From positions 248,001 to 312,000 of the forward strand of contig NZ_LIXI01000006.1 of NCBI RefSeq assembly GCF_001905595.1: DNA of 64,000 nt, written 5' to 3'. The notes beneath the pieces are model-generated. The model searched no databases. It was not told the DNA's origin and was given only the letters and a program-made list of their open reading frames with translations. Below are positions 34,866-44,477 of the stretch, in pieces (position 1 is the first letter of the stretch; each line of letters starts with the position of its first letter). The position numbers and the translations under genes were made by a program. The DNA is from Streptomyces sp. CB00316 (GTDB taxonomy: Bacteria; Actinomycetota; Actinomycetes; Streptomycetales; Streptomycetaceae).

Positions 34866-35593
34866 CGCACGGTCGTCTCGTACCAGTGGCGCCACATGCG
34901 GGGCGACCGGAGGCGCAGGCGGGCGGTCACGGGGTTCTGCCACCAGAGCATCCGAAGGCTCGACCACTGGTCGTAGCGGCGGGTCGACGGGCGTACGCGC
35001 AGTTCGTCGAGGATCGTCACCGGCCGGCCCGTGGCCTGGCCGTGGTCGGTGAGGCGGGCGAAGAACTCCACGTCCTCGCTCATGAACAGGTCGTCCCGGT
35101 ACCCGCCGACGTGGTGGAAGGCGTCGGCGGTGCAGAACTGGTTGACGCCCTGGGCTCCGCCGCGCCGGGTGCGGTGGTGGTCCCAGTAAGCGCACAGGAG
35201 GCGGGCGCCGAGGCGTTCGGGCGTGTAGAGCGGCGGGATGGCGCCGCCGATGGCCCCGTCGTCCATGGCGGCAGCAGCGGCGGTGACCGCCTCCAGGGGC
35301 AGCGCCACGTCCGCGTCGGTGAAGAAGAGGCGTCCGCTGCGGGCGGCGCTCGCTCCGGTGTTGCGTACCCGGCCGATATTGCGGACGGCTTCGCTGACGA
35401 CGCGGACGCCGAAGGAGGCGGCCATGTCGGCGGTGGCGTCGGTGCTGGCGTTGTCGACGACGATCACCTCCCCCGTGCGGCCGGTGACCTCCTCCCAGCG
35501 GGCGAGGGAGACGAGGACGGAGGGCAGATAGCGAGGCAGGTAGGCGGCCTCGTTGAAGGCCGGGATCACTACCGACAGGGCAGGGGTGCTCAT
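34862..35593 (-). CDS. GT2-family glycosyltransferase
   Basis: 243 residues. LSVVIPAFNEAAYLPRYLPS start, EVIVVDNASTDATADMA, and donor metal site FFTDADVALP (DxD) are the GT-A signature; GAQGVNQFCTADAFHHVGGY and SEDVEFFARL are the acceptor-domain marks. Inverting enzyme using a nucleotide sugar. No membrane span, so probably acts on a soluble or small lipid acceptor. Overlaps both neighbours by 4 bp. Confidence 0.88.
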   Translation of the reverse strand: MSTPALSVVIPAFNEAAYLPRYLPSVLVSLARWEEVTGRTGEVIVVDNASTDATADMAASFGVRVVSEAVRNIGRVRNTGASAARSGRLFFTDADVALPLEAVTAAAAAMDDGAIGGAIPPLYTPERLGARLLCAYWDHHRTRRGGAQGVNQFCTADAFHHVGGYRDDLFMSEDVEFFARLTDHGQATGRPVTILDELRVRPSTRRYDQWSSLRMLWWQNPVTARLRLRSPRMWRHWYETTVR

Positions 35594-36471
35594 CGGTACG
35601 TCCTTTCCGGACGGGAAGTGCGGAAGAGATGAGGGGTCCGCCTGCTGAGGTGATCCAGGCGACCAGCCCAGAGGGCGCGGTCGTCGCCCGGGGAGGAATG
35701 GGCCCAAGAGCGCGTGGTGTGGAAGACAGCCCATGCGGCCAGCAGGTGGTGGTCGAGGGCGAGGGGGTAGGCGTCGGTGACCGTGCGGGCCCGGAGGGTC
35801 GAGAGGGCGTCGGTCATGACCAAGGTCTGGGCCACGTCGGATTCGCGGGGGCCGGCTGCGGCGTCGGTGAAGTCGACCAGGTGGCGAACGGCCCGGGTGC
35901 CGGCGATCACGATGTTGTCGCCGTGCAGGTCGCCATGGCACCACACGGGCGCCGTGTGGGCGGCGTCGGCGATGACGGCCAGGGCGGGCGCGATGCGGTC
36001 CAGGCCACTGGGCGGACAGCGGCGGCCGAGTGAGGTGACCTGCTCGTAGATTGGTCGACGTGGCGCGAACGACTGGACGGGGGCCCGGTGCAGGCGGCCG
36101 AGCAGGCCGGCCAGGTCTTTCAGGGCTCGTTCCTCGGAGATCCGGCCGGAGCGCATGGCGCTGCCGAGGGTGAGTGGACCGAGGTCGGTGGTGATGAGGG
36201 CGGTTGCCTCGTGACCGGGGATGTGGCCGTATCCGACGACGGTCGGCACGGCGACATGGTCGGCCACGGCCCGGATTGCCGCGCTCTCCGTGATCGCATT
36301 GCGGCGGGCGGTGGCCGCATACAGCTTGATCACGACGCTCCGACCGTCGGCCAGTCCCGCCCGGTACACGGCCGTGCGCGAGCGTGCGGACAGGCGACGT
36401 GCGGTGCGGGCCGGTGCTCCGGTCAGGGCGATAGCGGCGCGCGAGACGGCAGGCGGCATCCCCGCCGTCAC
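35590..36471 (-). CDS. Aminoglycoside phosphotransferase-family kinase 2
   Basis: 293 residues from the GTG at 36471, which overlaps the upstream stop as GTGA. VVIKLYAATARRNAITE (nucleotide Lys), Brenner loop VWCHGDLHGDNIVI and metal-binding LVDFTDAAAGPRESD. Probably phosphorylates a hydroxyl on the sugar or aglycone built by the operon. It is the second APH-type kinase of this module, unrelated in detail to that at 31236. Confidence 0.8.
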   Translation of the reverse strand: MTAGMPPAVSRAAIALTGAPARTARRLSARSRTAVYRAGLADGRSVVIKLYAATARRNAITESAAIRAVADHVAVPTVVGYGHIPGHEATALITTDLGPLTLGSAMRSGRISEERALKDLAGLLGRLHRAPVQSFAPRRPIYEQVTSLGRRCPPSGLDRIAPALAVIADAAHTAPVWCHGDLHGDNIVIAGTRAVRHLVDFTDAAAGPRESDVAQTLVMTDALSTLRARTVTDAYPLALDHHLLAAWAVFHTTRSWAHSSPGDDRALWAGRLDHLSRRTPHLFRTSRPERTYR

Positions 36472-37559
36472 CGCACACCTACCGGTTCCACGCCGACGGC
36501 GCCGAGACGACGCACGTGTCGCAGGGTGCGCATCAGGTGTCGGCGGTACTCGACGACATCTTCCGTGACGGGGCAGTCGGCCTGCCACGGCTTCTCGGGA
36601 CCGACGAAGTGAACGAGGGCGGCGGCCGGATCGGGCTTCGGCGACCGCGCGACGACCCGTCGTACCCAGTTCCCGCGCTCAAGGAACCGGCCGGCCTCGA
36701 ACCGGTTGAAGCCTCCGGCCACCGGCCGCACCCGGCCGGATCGCAGGAGCCACAGGTTCAGGGCGTCCTGGTCGTTGTGGAGGATGTGGCGCCGGGCGTG
36801 GATCAGGGCCTGCTCGACGCCTCGGCGGATGCGGGGCATGTGGTCGGTGTGGGTCCAAAGCACGCCTGCATTGAAGTAGGGACGTCCGCGCAGGTGAGGC
36901 CAGCGCTCGGCGGCTCCGGGCAGCGCCGGGCACTCGCCGACGGCCGGGTTGAACTCGTCGCGCACGGCGCCGGTCTCGTACGGCCCGAGGGAGCCCAGCG
37001 GGTCGGTGAGATCTCCGCGTACGAGGACGTCGGCGTCCACGTAGATCAGGTAGGGCTTGCGGACGAAGTCCGAGGTGAACTCGAACCGTAGGTAGGTGGT
37101 GAGGGTGATGTAGGAGGCGTCGGCCATGCGGGAGGTCCGCAGCGGGGAGCAGTGGCGGAGGTCGAAGGAGCCGAAGCCGACTCGCTTGGCGAAGTCGGAG
37201 AGGAGGAGGGCCTGGGCACGGGTGAGGTCGAGGGTGAGCACTCGCACGGCGCCGTTGCGGCGGGAGGCCGGGGTGAGGCTGTCGGCCAGGCCGCCGAGGG
37301 TGGCGAGGCCGGGGACAAGGTACTGCTGGTCGATGCAGAGGCCGAACGCGTGCACGGGGGCTTCGCCTTCCGTACGTGGTGCGCGGACATGACGGAGGGC
37401 TCGACGGCTGCCGAGGGAGTCGGTCTCCCAGTAGGGACCGCCGCCGGTCGGCGGTCGAAGCACCCACACGGTGCCGCCGGCTCGGACGTCGGTGACGATC
37501 GCCCGCCGCCCGCTTCCGTCCCTGACAAGGTCACCGACCCACGCCCGCTCCCCAGTCAC
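36468..37559 (-). CDS. GT8-like glycosyltransferase
   Basis: 363 residues from the GTG at 37559 (GTGA overlap with the upstream gene; an in-frame ATG at 37598 is less consistent with the operon's pattern). A ~70-residue SH3-like N-terminal part (ERAWVGDLVRDGSGRRAIVT). Then HAFGLCIDQQYLVPGLATLG, the DxD site YLIYVDADVLVRGDL, PYFNAGVLW and VHFVGPEKPW, the marks of GT8 retaining transferases such as glycogenin and LgtC. Donor unknown, often UDP-hexose. Confidence 0.75.
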   Translation of the reverse strand: MTGERAWVGDLVRDGSGRRAIVTDVRAGGTVWVLRPPTGGGPYWETDSLGSRRALRHVRAPRTEGEAPVHAFGLCIDQQYLVPGLATLGGLADSLTPASRRNGAVRVLTLDLTRAQALLLSDFAKRVGFGSFDLRHCSPLRTSRMADASYITLTTYLRFEFTSDFVRKPYLIYVDADVLVRGDLTDPLGSLGPYETGAVRDEFNPAVGECPALPGAAERWPHLRGRPYFNAGVLWTHTDHMPRIRRGVEQALIHARRHILHNDQDALNLWLLRSGRVRPVAGGFNRFEAGRFLERGNWVRRVVARSPKPDPAAALVHFVGPEKPWQADCPVTEDVVEYRRHLMRTLRHVRRLGAVGVEPVGVR

Positions 37560-38002
37560 GAGGTGCCTGCCTCGGGCGAATCGCCGTGCGGAGCCCACCC
37601 GGAGGCCGTGTCCGCAATGTCGCGGCGTCGACGACGCTGGCCGGGAGTACGACGGACTGGCGAGGCGCCCGAGGCATCCACGAGGAATCCGCCCCGTTCA
37701 CGGATGAGGACGCCGAGTCTGGCGAACTGGGCCGCGTCGGCAGCGACGTGGGTGAGAGCGCTAACGACGATGCCCCGGATCATCCCGGCGGCGAGGGCGG
37801 ACGTGACGGCCTGCCAGCCGGGCCGTTCCGTGAGCGGCAGCACCGGGTCGAAGTCGGACCAGGCGCCGGCCACGTGCCAGTGGCGAGCGTCGGCGTAGTA
37901 GCGGCCCCGCTCCTCACCCTCACGGATGGCGGTGGAGGTGGTGGCGCAGGCGTAGACGGCGATGGGCACGTGCCCGAGGCCGCCGGGCGGGTTGATCGGC
38001 AT
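37556..38002 (-). CDS. Resolvase-fold protein lacking the catalytic serine
   Basis: 148 residues from an ATG at 38002; the start is uncertain, and the frame is open to 38128. PIAVYACATTSTAIREGEER, WHVAGAWSDFDP, TERPGWQAVTSALAAGMIRG and IVVSALTHVAADAAQFARLG track the serine-recombinase N-terminal domain. However, the VYxRVST nucleophile is replaced by VYACATT, and there is no DNA-binding tail. More likely a regulatory or structural derivative than an active recombinase. First structural gene of the operon. Confidence 0.5.
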   Translation of the reverse strand: MPINPPGGLGHVPIAVYACATTSTAIREGEERGRYYADARHWHVAGAWSDFDPVLPLTERPGWQAVTSALAAGMIRGIVVSALTHVAADAAQFARLGVLIRERGGFLVDASGASPVRRTPGQRRRRRDIADTASGWAPHGDSPEAGTS

Positions 38003-38024
38003 GCCCACAAGGCTGCTGCGCTCC

Positions 38025-38044
38025 CGTGCCTGGGCCCAGGCACG
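38025..38044. repeat. 20-bp perfect palindrome upstream of the operon
   Basis: CGTGCCTGGG followed directly by its reverse complement, 23 bp upstream of the ATG at 38002 on the minus strand. Candidate operator for the XRE-TPR regulator encoded just upstream. Confidence 0.4.
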
Positions 38045-38195
38045 GCCCGTGACGTCGAGGGAAGTCCGTACCTGGTTGCTGTGCCACGCCCCGTGGCAGC
38101 GGGAGAGAGCTCGCGCCGGGGCGTGCAACGACCCGTAGCGATCGGGCTGGTGGCAGCCCTACGACTACTACGGACGGTTGCAGCACTGACGAGGG

Positions 38196-39398
38196 TCAGC
38201 GCACCCCGAGAGGAACGCCCGCGGAGTCGGCGAGCCCTCGCAGCCGGTTGACAGACACACCGGCGAGCCGACTGATGATGACGCCGGGGAGCATCTGATG
38301 GCGCACCCATCCCGGGGCCATGGTGCAGACGGCTTGGAGCGTGTCGGCGGCGGCATCCCAGCGCCGGCATTCGACCTGGGTGAGGGCGACGTCCAGGCCG
38401 TAGCGGGCGCGGGTGGCCAGGGGGACGGTGTCGTCCAGGCGGACGGTGTCCATGAGCCGCAGCGCTCCGGCCGTATCGCCGAGCGCCACGGCGATGCTCA
38501 TGGCCTGTGTGGCGGCGTACATCGGTCCGTACGGCTGGGCGTGGAAGCCGCGGGCGTGTTCGTCCCCTATGCGGGCGGCGACGGCATGGGCCTGGGAGAG
38601 GTACTCACGGGCGTTGTCGGCGTTCGCGCCGCCCCTGGAAGCGGCGACGGCGGCGTTCGTGACGAGCTGCCCGTACACGCTCAACCGGTCCGGGTCGTGC
38701 TCGCTCATCTTGGGTTCGATCCGGTCGGCCTGGGCGGCGGCGAGGAGGAACCCCTGCTTCGTACGGCCGTCGCGGAGGTTGACCCACGCGGTCGTGGCGG
38801 CGAGGTGGGCGTCACGCAGATCGTCGCCGCCCTGCGCGGCGATCTGGCGTCCGTACGTCAGAGCCGCATACGCGAGGTCACGGGAACCGAGCACGTTGGC
38901 GGCCATGCCCGCGGTCTGGAAGGTGTCGATCAGGACGCTGGCAGCGGCCTCCCGATCGGTGGCGCCGGCCGCGTCGAACCTGGCCCGCGCCTCGGGAAGC
39001 AGCCGACCCAGGAGCGTGCCGAGCTCGGTGTACCGGCCTCCCCAGTAAGCGGCGTCCGCACGACGGACGACGGCACGGAGCTCTTCGACGGTGCCCGGCT
39101 CGACATCGGCTGGGATGCCGATGGCGGCGTCATGGGTGGCCGCGGAGACCAAGCGCAGAGCGGCCCGCTCGTCACGGTCCATGGACCGTCGTGGCGCCTG
39201 CTGGCCGAGGAGCACGGCGATGTCCGTACCGAGCGAGTCTGCGATCGACAGCAGGGACGGCAGGGAAGCCGTCCCGCCGCGTTCGAGCTTGCGGACCACG
39301 CCGACGGACACGCCGGCCGCCTCCGCTAACTGCTCCTGCGTCATCCGGCCGCGCAGCGCCTTCAGGCGCTCAGAGGTGGTGTACTCCGACCACTGCAT
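38196..39398 (-). CDS. XRE HTH regulator with TPR-like C-terminal domain
   Basis: 400 residues. HTH_3 at about 8-63 (RLKALRGRMTQEQLAEAAGV, then VVRKLERGGTASLPSLLSIA), followed by helical repeats (AAYWGGRYTELGTLLGRLLP, LAYAALTYGRQIAAQ) typical of actinomycete XRE-TPR regulators. It is immediately upstream of, and co-oriented with, the glycosyltransferase operon and is its probable controller. TPRs in such regulators can sense a peptide or small molecule. Confidence 0.87.
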   Translation of the reverse strand: MQWSEYTTSERLKALRGRMTQEQLAEAAGVSVGVVRKLERGGTASLPSLLSIADSLGTDIAVLLGQQAPRRSMDRDERAALRLVSAATHDAAIGIPADVEPGTVEELRAVVRRADAAYWGGRYTELGTLLGRLLPEARARFDAAGATDREAAASVLIDTFQTAGMAANVLGSRDLAYAALTYGRQIAAQGGDDLRDAHLAATTAWVNLRDGRTKQGFLLAAAQADRIEPKMSEHDPDRLSVYGQLVTNAAVAASRGGANADNAREYLSQAHAVAARIGDEHARGFHAQPYGPMYAATQAMSIAVALGDTAGALRLMDTVRLDDTVPLATRARYGLDVALTQVECRRWDAAADTLQAVCTMAPGWVRHQMLPGVIISRLAGVSVNRLRGLADSAGVPLGVR

Positions 39399-39487
39399 GA
39401 TCTAGAACCTCCGCGTGATGGCCCCCACACGGACAGTACTGGCAGGAACGGCGGAGCCGACAGCCTTTGATCAGACTGCAGTTGGAC

Positions 39488-40150
39488 TCACGCGGCGAGC
39501 ACCGCCGTGACACCGAGAAGGGCCTCCAGCTCAGCCACGGCCGTGTCCTCGTCCGTGACATGGACGGTGGCGATGCCCAGATCGGCAGCCGGCGGAAGGT
39601 TCACCGCGTGATCGTCCACGAAGACGCACCGCTCGGCGGGCAGCCCGATGCGCTCCAGGGCGAGTTCGTAGATCGCTGGATCGGGCTTGGCCATCCCGAC
39701 CAGCTCGGACACGACGTGCACGTCGAACAGGTCCCAGATGCCAATGTGTTCGTACGGGTTGAATGGGTCGAGGCCGAAGCTGTTGGACAGCAGGGCGAGC
39801 CGGTGACCGGCTTCGCGCGCGGCACGCGCGAGCGCGACCATCCGGCGGGCCGCCGGCACGTTGGCCCAGGCCCGCCCCATTAGGTTCACCGGATCCACGT
39901 GCGCACCCAACAGGGCTGCCGTGCCCTCGTTCCACTCGGCCTGCCCGATCTCGCCGATCTCCAGAGCCGCGTACAGACGCCGGCCCTCAGGATGATCGTT
40001 GAGAGTGCCGCGCCACGCGCCCGAAGCCAGTCCTTCCGACACGCACCAGGCTCGGTGAACATCGATCGGGCTGGCGGTAAGCACCCCGGCGAAGTCGAGG
40101 ATCAGACCGCGCTGCTCATCCCCGTCGGCGGTGACCATGCTGTACGACAT
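39488..40150 (-). CDS. HAD-superfamily hydrolase
   Basis: 220 residues. Motif I LILDFAGVLTASP has the nucleophile Asp but Ala-Gly in place of the second Asp (epoxide-hydrolase/haloacid-dehalogenase-like subgroup). Motif II LLSNS, motif III Lys in MAKPDPAIY and motif IV FVDDHAVN are intact. Acts on a phosphate ester or similar. Sits upstream of the XRE-TPR gene in the same direction, perhaps completing the carbohydrate module as its phosphatase. Confidence 0.82.
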   Translation of the reverse strand: MSYSMVTADGDEQRGLILDFAGVLTASPIDVHRAWCVSEGLASGAWRGTLNDHPEGRRLYAALEIGEIGQAEWNEGTAALLGAHVDPVNLMGRAWANVPAARRMVALARAAREAGHRLALLSNSFGLDPFNPYEHIGIWDLFDVHVVSELVGMAKPDPAIYELALERIGLPAERCVFVDDHAVNLPPAADLGIATVHVTDEDTAVAELEALLGVTAVLAA

Positions 40151-40814
40151 GCGGTATCCGTCCCTACGCGATTAGTCTCATGGGGACGCTATCGCGCACC
40201 GAAACGTCTTAGAGAGCGCTGAGTCGGGGATCAGCCGTCAAGGACGCTTGTTGTCGCACAGTTCAAGCAGGTCGCAATGATGTCGCCGGCACTCTCGCCG
40301 TTCGGCGTCGCTGGCAGCTGGGTCCCCGCCCTGCGCCCGCTCAGATGAAGTGGTCGCGGGTCCTGCGGTCGTGGGTGTACCGCATCGCACCAATGTCTGT
40401 CCCGGACGCCCTCGCCTCCGTCACGCGGCGGGCACTGCCAAAGGACCTCTCAGGCCCCGACAGCGCCACGCCACCGGGGCTCCAGCCGACGCCGCCCTGT
40501 GGATCGAGCTCTGCCCTGGTGATGACCCCGACGTGGAAACGGCGGGTGAATCGTTGTGACTGGCCTTCATCGCCGCGTTGCAAGCGTACGCCGCACCCTG
40601 ATCCTGCGGGACGTCCTCGGTTTCTCCGCCCCGCGAAGCAGGCGGACGAGAAGCCGCGCGGTCGGGGCACCAGTTCCCATAATCCGTCAGAAGCCATCCG
40701 TGCGCAGATCAGCACTCACGACCGCTCATGATGCCGAATCAGCCGTACGCCACAAATGAGCCATTCTATTTAAGTCACACCGGACCCACTCGCCTGATCA
40801 TCTATGATCAAAAC
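40151..40814. other. Non-coding stretch between the glycosyl and peptide modules
   Basis: About 660 bp. Overlapping frames at 40341-40731 on both strands have no ribosome site or recognisable sequence. The right end (after about 40735) becomes AT-rich and holds the MBL promoter: TATGAT at 40803-40808 inside TGATCA-TCTA-TGATCA (40797-40812), with the ATG 7 bp downstream. Confidence 0.4.
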
Positions 40815-41459
40815 ATGACAGCATACACAGGTGCAGCCCCAGGGGTTCGCAAGCTTTCCAGACTGACCATCAGGAAGGTCTCCGTAGGACGTGGTGACAA
40901 CAACTGTTATCTGCTGCAGTGCCATTCGACCGGGCAACAGTTGATGATCGACGCAGCGAATGAACCAGAAGTCTTGCTCGATTTCTGCGATCGTCGCTTG
41001 GACGCTGTCGTGACCACTCATCAACATTGGGACCACTGGGAGCATGCCCTTGCAGCAGTAGTTGAGGCCACAGGCGCCACGACTTTCGCCGGCGAGCCTG
41101 ATGTACCGGGTATCGCTGTACCCACTGACGTTCCGTTGCACGACGGCGACATCGTAACCTGTGGCGCGTTCGAGTTGAGGGCAATACGGCTGACCGGCCA
41201 CACCCCGGGGAGCGTTGCGTTGCTGTACGACGACCCGGACGGTCATCCACACCTCTTCACCGGTGACTCACTGTTCCCTGGAGGGTTGGGAAACACTTTC
41301 GGTGACGCCCACGCATTCGCCTCCCTCTTCGAGGATGTCGAGGGAAAAATCTTCAATAATTTGCCCGACGAGACGTGGGTTTACCCGGGACACGGCCGGG
41401 ACACAACACTCGGCACGGAACGGCCTTCACTCGCCGAATGGCGGGCACGCGGCTGGTAG
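40815..41459 (+). CDS. Metallo-beta-lactamase-fold hydrolase
   Basis: 214 residues from the ATG at 40815, apparently leaderless behind TATGAT; in-frame starts at 40728 and 40731 would add about 29 residues. Metal motif HQHWDH (HxHxDH) near residue 67, GHTPGSVAL, TGDSLF and PGHGRDTTLG are the full di-zinc set of glyoxalase-II-like enzymes. Hydrolyses a thioester, lactone or peptide-like bond. Directly upstream of the SARP gene and the precursors, so likely part of the peptide pathway (release, tailoring or immunity). Confidence 0.85.
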   Translation: MTAYTGAAPGVRKLSRLTIRKVSVGRGDNNCYLLQCHSTGQQLMIDAANEPEVLLDFCDRRLDAVVTTHQHWDHWEHALAAVVEATGATTFAGEPDVPGIAVPTDVPLHDGDIVTCGAFELRAIRLTGHTPGSVALLYDDPDGHPHLFTGDSLFPGGLGNTFGDAHAFASLFEDVEGKIFNNLPDETWVYPGHGRDTTLGTERPSLAEWRARGW

Positions 41460-41583
41460 GCGCTCCTCACATTTCGAGGAACACTGGGGCACCGTGAGAC
41501 CATTGCCCGGAAGATGACCGGACCCTCGGCAGAGCCCTTCTCCTGGTAGCCCCCTTTGAGATTATCTGTCGAAGGCAGGTTCA

Positions 41584-44406
41584 ATGAGATTTCTGGTGCT
41601 CGGACACCTGGACATACGAGCGTCTGAGCGTCAGCTCCCCCCGCTCCGCCCCCGCCACGCGCGATTCCTGACGCGTCTGCTGCTGAGCCCGAACGCATTC
41701 GTGTCAATCGGTGCGCTCGCAGAGGCTCTCTGGGACGGTGCGCCGCCCGCATCAGCGGAACGGCAGGTCCAGAACGTGGCGTCGCAACTGCGTCAGGCGT
41801 GGGTGGGGGCCGGCGTGACCGAGGCAAATGAGGTCATCCGAACCGGTCGGGCCGGATACACCCTCGCCGTTGATCTGGAGCATATAGATCTCCACGTCTT
41901 TCGCGGTCTGGTCGCCCAAGCCAGCAATCATACCAAGACTGGCGATCCACACGAGGCTGCCGGAAAACTGCGGCAGGCGCTAGCCCTATGGCGTGCACAT
42001 GCCTTCGCCGGCATCGACAGTCAGGTCATCCAGGGAAACGCCGTTCTTATCAACGAGGAACGGCCAGCAGCCTGGGAAGAATGCATGCGACTGGAGCTGC
42101 AGGTTGGCCTTCACGGTCGCGCGGTAACCGAGCTAGCCGCACTGGTCGCTGAATTTCCATTCCGCGAGCAACTCGCCGGACTTTTTATGACGGCACTGTA
42201 CCGTACAGGCCAGCAGACGGCCGCACTGCAGACCTATCAGCAGGCACGCGCCCGGCTGAATGACGAGTTGGGCATCGATCCCGGCCCCGCATTGCAAGAG
42301 CTCCACAAGAGAATCCTGCAAAGCGATCCGACCCTATTGGGGCCAACGGCAGAAGAGGCGATCACAGTCGCTGCGCCTCCCGTCAACACAAAGCACTCAC
42401 CGCCGATACCGAGCCAGATTCCTCCCGCAGACGGCTCTTTCACTGGGCGACAAGAGGAATTGACCCTGCTCTCGCAACACTGCGGGGAGGCACAGGTACT
42501 CGCAGTCGCTGGCGTGGCCGGCATGGGCAAGACGTCGCTTGTCGTGCAGTGGGCGCATCAGGTCCGGAACAACTTCCCTGACGGCCACATATTTGTCGAC
42601 CTGCTCGGGCACAGCGCGGATGAGAGTCGCTCGGCAGGAAGCGTGCTCGAACACATCCTGGAGAGCCTGAACCTACCGCCGCAGAAGGTACCCGGCTCGC
42701 TAGAGAAGCGAATTGCCTTGTACCGCTCGATCGTGGCCGACAAGAAGCTACTGATCATTTTGGACAATGTTGGCACAATCGATCAAGTTCTGCCGGCCGT
42801 GCCGCCCAGCGGCCGCTCGCAACTGGTGGTTACCAGCCGCAACAACCTTGCAGCCCTCCACACCCATGTCGCGGTCAGGGGACTGGCCCTTGGCGGACTC
42901 GGCCGAATGGAAAGCCGTTCCATCCTCACAAGAGCCACGGACGAGTCACCGGAAAGCCTCAGTGCGGCGCTGGAGAGCCTGCTGGATCTGTGCGACGGGA
43001 TGCCGCTGGCACTGCGTATCCTCGCCGCCCGGATGATCGCGGACCGCTCCATGACGGTCAATCAGCTAGCTGCCGACCTGTCTCGCGACGGTGCGCCGCT
43101 CGACGGGTTCACCATCGATGGCGACACGCGCAGTGTCCGCTCAGTTCTGGCCAACACCTACGCAACGTTGTCAGCGGATGACGCACGGCTCTTTCGACTG
43201 CTGGCGATTCACCCCGGGCGCCGGGTGCGGGCGGAGTCAGCGGCGGCAATCGCGGCGGTTCCGCTGTCGGCCGCGCGGCGCAGCCTCACCAACCTGATCG
43301 CGCTGCACCTGCTCACCAAGACCGGCGACCACTACCTGGCCATGCACGACCTGGTCCGATCCTTCGCCGCGGAACGCCTGGATGCCCAGGCCCGAGACGA
43401 CCTGCCGGCCAAAGCTCTTGATCGTCTCTTGAGCTGGTATCTGTCAGTGGCTGCCATGGCCAACGGCGTATTGCGGCCCGATCGCGACGCTTTCGCCGAC
43501 CGGGGAGCGCTGATGGAGACCTTCATCGGACAGTTCGCCAAGGATGTCGACGCCATCAAGTTCCTCGACCAGGAGAGAGAGAACCTGGCACCGGTCACTG
43601 CTGTCGCGGTCCGCCACGACATCGACCGGGCAGTGGAGCTGCTCTATCACCTGCACAGCTACTTCCTCCGAACCGGCTTCTCCACCGCTGACGTGGACGC
43701 CTGGAAGCAGTGCGGGGAGAAGGCCCACAGGATCCACGATCCGCTGCTCCGGGCCCACCTGCACCATGCACTCGGCGGTGCGCTCGTGGTCACGCATGAG
43801 CTCGACGTCGCGATCGAGCACCTCCTCCTGGCGGCCGAGCTCCATGAGCGGGAAGGGCAGCCGGGCGGCGCCGCCGGCTCGCGTCTCGGCCTTGGTTTCG
43901 CCTACGAGTTGCAGGGCCGATACCACGACGCGCTGGCCGAGCACGAGTTGGCACTCGGTCTCGCCGAGGCAGCACAGAACACCACGCTCATCGTGCACGC
44001 ACTCAACAACTCGGCGGACGCGTTGATGGCCCTCGGCGACATCGAAGCGGGGCTGGAACGGCTGCAAGCCGGACAGGAACTTGCCCGGGAACATGGCCTC
44101 CGGCACCACGAGGCTGCGATTCTCAGCAGCATCGGTGCGCTGTTCATCCGCAAGCGGGACTATCCGGAGGCCCTGGCGCACTTGCACGAAGGACTTGCGC
44201 TGATGCGGAAATCCGGGTTCCGGACGGCCGAGGCGGACACCCTCGCCCGCATTGGGCATGCGGTTCTCGGCTCCGGCGACCATGCCGTTGCAGTCGAGTG
44301 GTTCCGCAAGGCCCAGGACGTCTACCGCCAGAACAACGACGTGACGGGCGAGGCGGAGATGGAGCGCCTGGTCGGTGACCTGGACGGCGATCGTCAGCCG
44401 GCGTGA
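41584..44406 (+). CDS. AfsR-type SARP regulator (SARP-NB-ARC-TPR)
   Basis: 940 residues. OmpR-type DNA-binding domain (1-95: MRFLVLGHLDIRASERQLPP) and BTAD (95-245: FRGLVAQASNHTKTGDPHEA, ARLNDELGIDPGPALQELHK). NB-ARC ATPase follows with P-loop AGVAGMGKTSL near 310, then LLIILDN, PSGRSQLVVTSR and GMPLALRI, and C-terminal TPRs (700-930). Activates promoters with 11-bp-spaced direct repeats upstream of -10. Cluster-situated activator; two GTGGATGAA repeats exactly 11 bp apart lie 72 bp after its stop, ahead of the precursor genes. Confidence 0.92.
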   Translation: MRFLVLGHLDIRASERQLPPLRPRHARFLTRLLLSPNAFVSIGALAEALWDGAPPASAERQVQNVASQLRQAWVGAGVTEANEVIRTGRAGYTLAVDLEHIDLHVFRGLVAQASNHTKTGDPHEAAGKLRQALALWRAHAFAGIDSQVIQGNAVLINEERPAAWEECMRLELQVGLHGRAVTELAALVAEFPFREQLAGLFMTALYRTGQQTAALQTYQQARARLNDELGIDPGPALQELHKRILQSDPTLLGPTAEEAITVAAPPVNTKHSPPIPSQIPPADGSFTGRQEELTLLSQHCGEAQVLAVAGVAGMGKTSLVVQWAHQVRNNFPDGHIFVDLLGHSADESRSAGSVLEHILESLNLPPQKVPGSLEKRIALYRSIVADKKLLIILDNVGTIDQVLPAVPPSGRSQLVVTSRNNLAALHTHVAVRGLALGGLGRMESRSILTRATDESPESLSAALESLLDLCDGMPLALRILAARMIADRSMTVNQLAADLSRDGAPLDGFTIDGDTRSVRSVLANTYATLSADDARLFRLLAIHPGRRVRAESAAAIAAVPLSAARRSLTNLIALHLLTKTGDHYLAMHDLVRSFAAERLDAQARDDLPAKALDRLLSWYLSVAAMANGVLRPDRDAFADRGALMETFIGQFAKDVDAIKFLDQERENLAPVTAVAVRHDIDRAVELLYHLHSYFLRTGFSTADVDAWKQCGEKAHRIHDPLLRAHLHHALGGALVVTHELDVAIEHLLLAAELHEREGQPGGAAGSRLGLGFAYELQGRYHDALAEHELALGLAEAAQNTTLIVHALNNSADALMALGDIEAGLERLQAGQELAREHGLRHHEAAILSSIGALFIRKRDYPEALAHLHEGLALMRKSGFRTAEADTLARIGHAVLGSGDHAVAVEWFRKAQDVYRQNNDVTGEAEMERLVGDLDGDRQPA

Positions 44407-44477
44407 ATTTACTTCTCATGGCTTCGCCCGATCGTCTGCATGCCTCGCTGAACGCCCGTCCGCTCTGGTCAGCACCG

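Noticed and set aside
40341..40731. Overlapping ~125-codon frames on both strands
   Set aside because: No ribosome site, no recognisable domain, atypical composition for either strand; treated as intergenic.
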